The position numbers and the translations under genes were made by a program. 7,117 nucleotides of DNA from Paracoccaceae bacterium (GTDB lineage Bacteria; Pseudomonadota; Alphaproteobacteria; Rhodobacterales; Rhodobacteraceae), in assembly GCA_015487335.1 (NCBI GenBank), contig WFPZ01000151.1, positions 1 to 7,117 of the forward strand, given 5' to 3'. Positions 5,813 to 7,117 of the stretch are shown here, one piece after another (positions within the stretch are counted from its first letter, which is position 1; every line of letters starts with the position of its first letter). The notes under the pieces were generated by a model that ran no database searches, had not been told where the DNA came from, and was given only the letters and a program-made list of their open reading frames with translations.

Positions 5813-6988
5813 TCAGACCCGCTCGATCGCCAGGGCGATCCCCTGCCCGCCACCGATGCACATGGTGATCAGCGCCTTGTCGGTGCCGGTGCGCTCCAGC
5901 TCATGCAGGGCCTTGACGGTGAGAATCGCCCCGGTGGCGCCAACCGGGTGGCCCAGGGCAATCGCGCCGCCGTTGGGGTTCACCTTCGCGGGATCGAGAC
6001 CCAACGCCTTGTTCACCGCCAGCGCCTGTGCGGCAAAGGCCTCGTTCGATTCGATGACGTCGAAATCCTCCACCTTCAGGCCGGTGCGCTTCAGCAGGTT
6101 GCGCACTGCCGGGATGGGGCCGATGCCCATCACCTCGGGGCGCACGCCGGCATGGGCATAGCCCAGCACCCTTGCCCAGGGCTTCAGGCCCGCCGCCTCG
6201 GCCGCCTCGGCCCGGGCCAGCACCAGCGCCGCGGCGCCGTCATTGATGCCGCTGGCATTGCCCGCTGTCACCGTGCCGCCCTTCAGAAACACCGGCCGCA
6301 GCCCGGCAAGCGCCTCGGCCGAGGTTTCCCTGGGGTGTTCGTCGGTATCGAACATTACCACCTCGCGGCGCTTCCTCACCTCCACCGGCACGATCTGATC
6401 CGCAAACCGGCCCTCGGCGATGGCGCGGGCGGCGCGCTGCTGGCTTTGCAACGCGAAGGCGTCCTGCTCCTGCCGGCTGATGCCGTATTCGGCGGCCACG
6501 TTTTCAGCCGTCACCCCCATGTGACCGGTGCCGAAAGGACAGTTGAGCGCGCCCAGCATCATGTCCATGGCCTCCACGTCGCCCATCTTCTGCCCCCAGC
6601 GGGCGGCGGGCAGGATGTAGGGCGAGCGGCTCATGTTCTCGGCCCCGCCGGCAAGCGCGAAGTCGCTGTCGCCCAGCATCAGGGCCTGCACGGCCGATAC
6701 AACAGCCTGCGCGCCCGAACCGCACAGCCGGTTGACGTTCATCGCCGGCGTGGTTTCGGGGATGCCCGCCCCCATCGCCGCCATGCGGCTGAGATACATG
6801 TCCCGGGGCTCGGTATCGATCACATGGCCGAAGAACACGTGCCCCACCTGCCCCGGCTCCACCCCGGCCCGCTCGATCGCGGCCCTGGCGGCGGTGGCGC
6901 CCAGTTCCGAAGGCGCAACCCCGGCCAGCGCGCCCCCGAAGGTGCCGATAGCGGTGCGGACGGCGGAAAGTATCACGATATCGCTCAT
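5813..6988 (-). CDS. Acetyl-CoA acetyltransferase / beta-ketothiolase (BktB-type thiolase)
   Basis: A 391-residue class II (biosynthetic-type) thiolase that condenses two acyl-CoA units or cleaves 3-ketoacyl-CoA with CoA, in the cytoplasm. The nucleophile is C89 in NRLCGSG. NEAF (N315) and GHPVGATG (H347) follow, and the second catalytic cysteine is C377 in CIGGGQG. The spacing is that of the well-studied Zoogloea enzyme (C89, H348, C378), shifted by one at the C-terminal end. The segments IDTEPRDMYLSR (57-68) and PAARWGQKMGD (127-137) resemble remembered Cupriavidus BktB more than PhaA, suggesting tolerance of C5 or longer ketoacyl-CoA; this is an inference. No phaB or other polyhydroxybutyrate gene lies in the window. 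The frame extends to 7030, but the start at 6988 (MSDIVILSAVRTAIG) is chosen because it begins at the family N-terminus and has a strong ribosome site. It may act in fatty-acid or amino-acid breakdown, or polyester precursor supply. Confidence 0.95.
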   Translation of the reverse strand: MSDIVILSAVRTAIGTFGGALAGVAPSELGATAARAAIERAGVEPGQVGHVFFGHVIDTEPRDMYLSRMAAMGAGIPETTPAMNVNRLCGSGAQAVVSAVQALMLGDSDFALAGGAENMSRSPYILPAARWGQKMGDVEAMDMMLGALNCPFGTGHMGVTAENVAAEYGISRQEQDAFALQSQQRAARAIAEGRFADQIVPVEVRKRREVVMFDTDEHPRETSAEALAGLRPVFLKGGTVTAGNASGINDGAAALVLARAEAAEAAGLKPWARVLGYAHAGVRPEVMGIGPIPAVRNLLKRTGLKVEDFDVIESNEAFAAQALAVNKALGLDPAKVNPNGGAIALGHPVGATGAILTVKALHELERTGTDKALITMCIGGGQGIALAIERV

Positions 6989-6993
6989 CTGTT

Positions 6994-7001
6994 CTCCCCT
7001 T
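6994..7001 (-). promoter_or_regulatory. Shine-Dalgarno site that fixes the thiolase start
   Basis: The minus strand reads AAGGGGAG followed by AACAG and ATG. The strong GGGGAG core at 5-base spacing supports translation from 6988 rather than from the upstream in-frame ATG at 7030. Confidence 0.75.
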
Positions 7002-7039
7002 GGCTGCCGGCTCCAGCTAGGCCGCCGCATGCCGGCGCT

Positions 7040-7117
7040 TCAACCGTGACGTTGCGTATCGCCCGATGGCCTGCGGCTTTCGAGAAGAACCCGCACCGCT
7101 TCCCGGAAGGCCGGTGC
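7040..7117 (-). CDS. C-terminal end of an unidentified protein, possibly an enoyl-CoA hydratase/isomerase
   Basis: Reading in from the right edge on the minus strand, one frame gives 25 residues beginning APAFREAVRVLLESRRPSGD and ending at TGA (complement of 7040-7042), 51 bases before the thiolase ATG. The pattern FREAV..LLE.RRP resembles the usual tail of crotonase-fold enzymes (F.EGV.AFLEKR.P), which would make sense beside a thiolase. The evidence is thin. The other two minus-strand frames are also open to the edge; one ends at 7018 and the other overlaps the thiolase ATG as ATGA. Neither translates to anything as protein-like. If correct, the gene is upstream of, and possibly co-transcribed with, the thiolase. 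Confidence 0.4.
   Translation of the reverse strand, partial: APAFREAVRVLLESRRPSGDTQRHG

Noticed and set aside
7065..7117. Plus-strand ATG frame running off the right edge
   Set aside because: The 17 residues (MACGFREEPAPLPGRPV) resemble nothing known, no ribosome site is evident, and the minus-strand tail in the same place reads more like protein.

Overview
The window is a compact, high-GC chromosomal segment. Codon use, gene content and protein sequence all look alphaproteobacterial, most likely Rhodobacteraceae (the Rhodobacter/Roseobacter group). That placement is an inference from remembered family sequences; no search was run. I see no mobile element, CRISPR array, tRNA or rRNA, and no stretch above about 130 bases without a gene.

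Left part (1-1319): a minus-strand pair, a thioesterase-family hotdog protein followed by the N-terminal part of a UMF1/Atg22-like MFS transporter that runs off the left edge. The thioesterase diverges across a 130-base gap from a plus-strand gene for a small YggT-family membrane protein. Centre (1415-3451): yggT is followed on the same strand by recQ, a full-length helicase with a zinc site and two C-terminal HRDC modules. recQ converges on the next gene across a 38-base gap that contains a hairpin.

Right part (3490-7117): three minus-strand genes. In transcription order these are the last 25 codons of a gene cut by the right edge (possibly a crotonase-type hydratase), a complete thiolase closest to the BktB type of beta-ketothiolase, and a soluble hybrid histidine kinase. 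The kinase has a coiled coil, a PAS-like domain, HisKA, HATPase, a degenerate receiver and an intact receiver.

The genes serve separate housekeeping roles: acyl-CoA metabolism (thioesterase, thiolase, perhaps hydratase), DNA repair (RecQ), membrane function (YggT, MFS) and signalling (kinase). I did not find a clearly new system. The points most worth checking are the pseudo-receiver in the kinase, a one-mismatch CtrA/LexA-like box upstream of the kinase, nested inverted repeats before recQ, and the second HRDC domain of RecQ.
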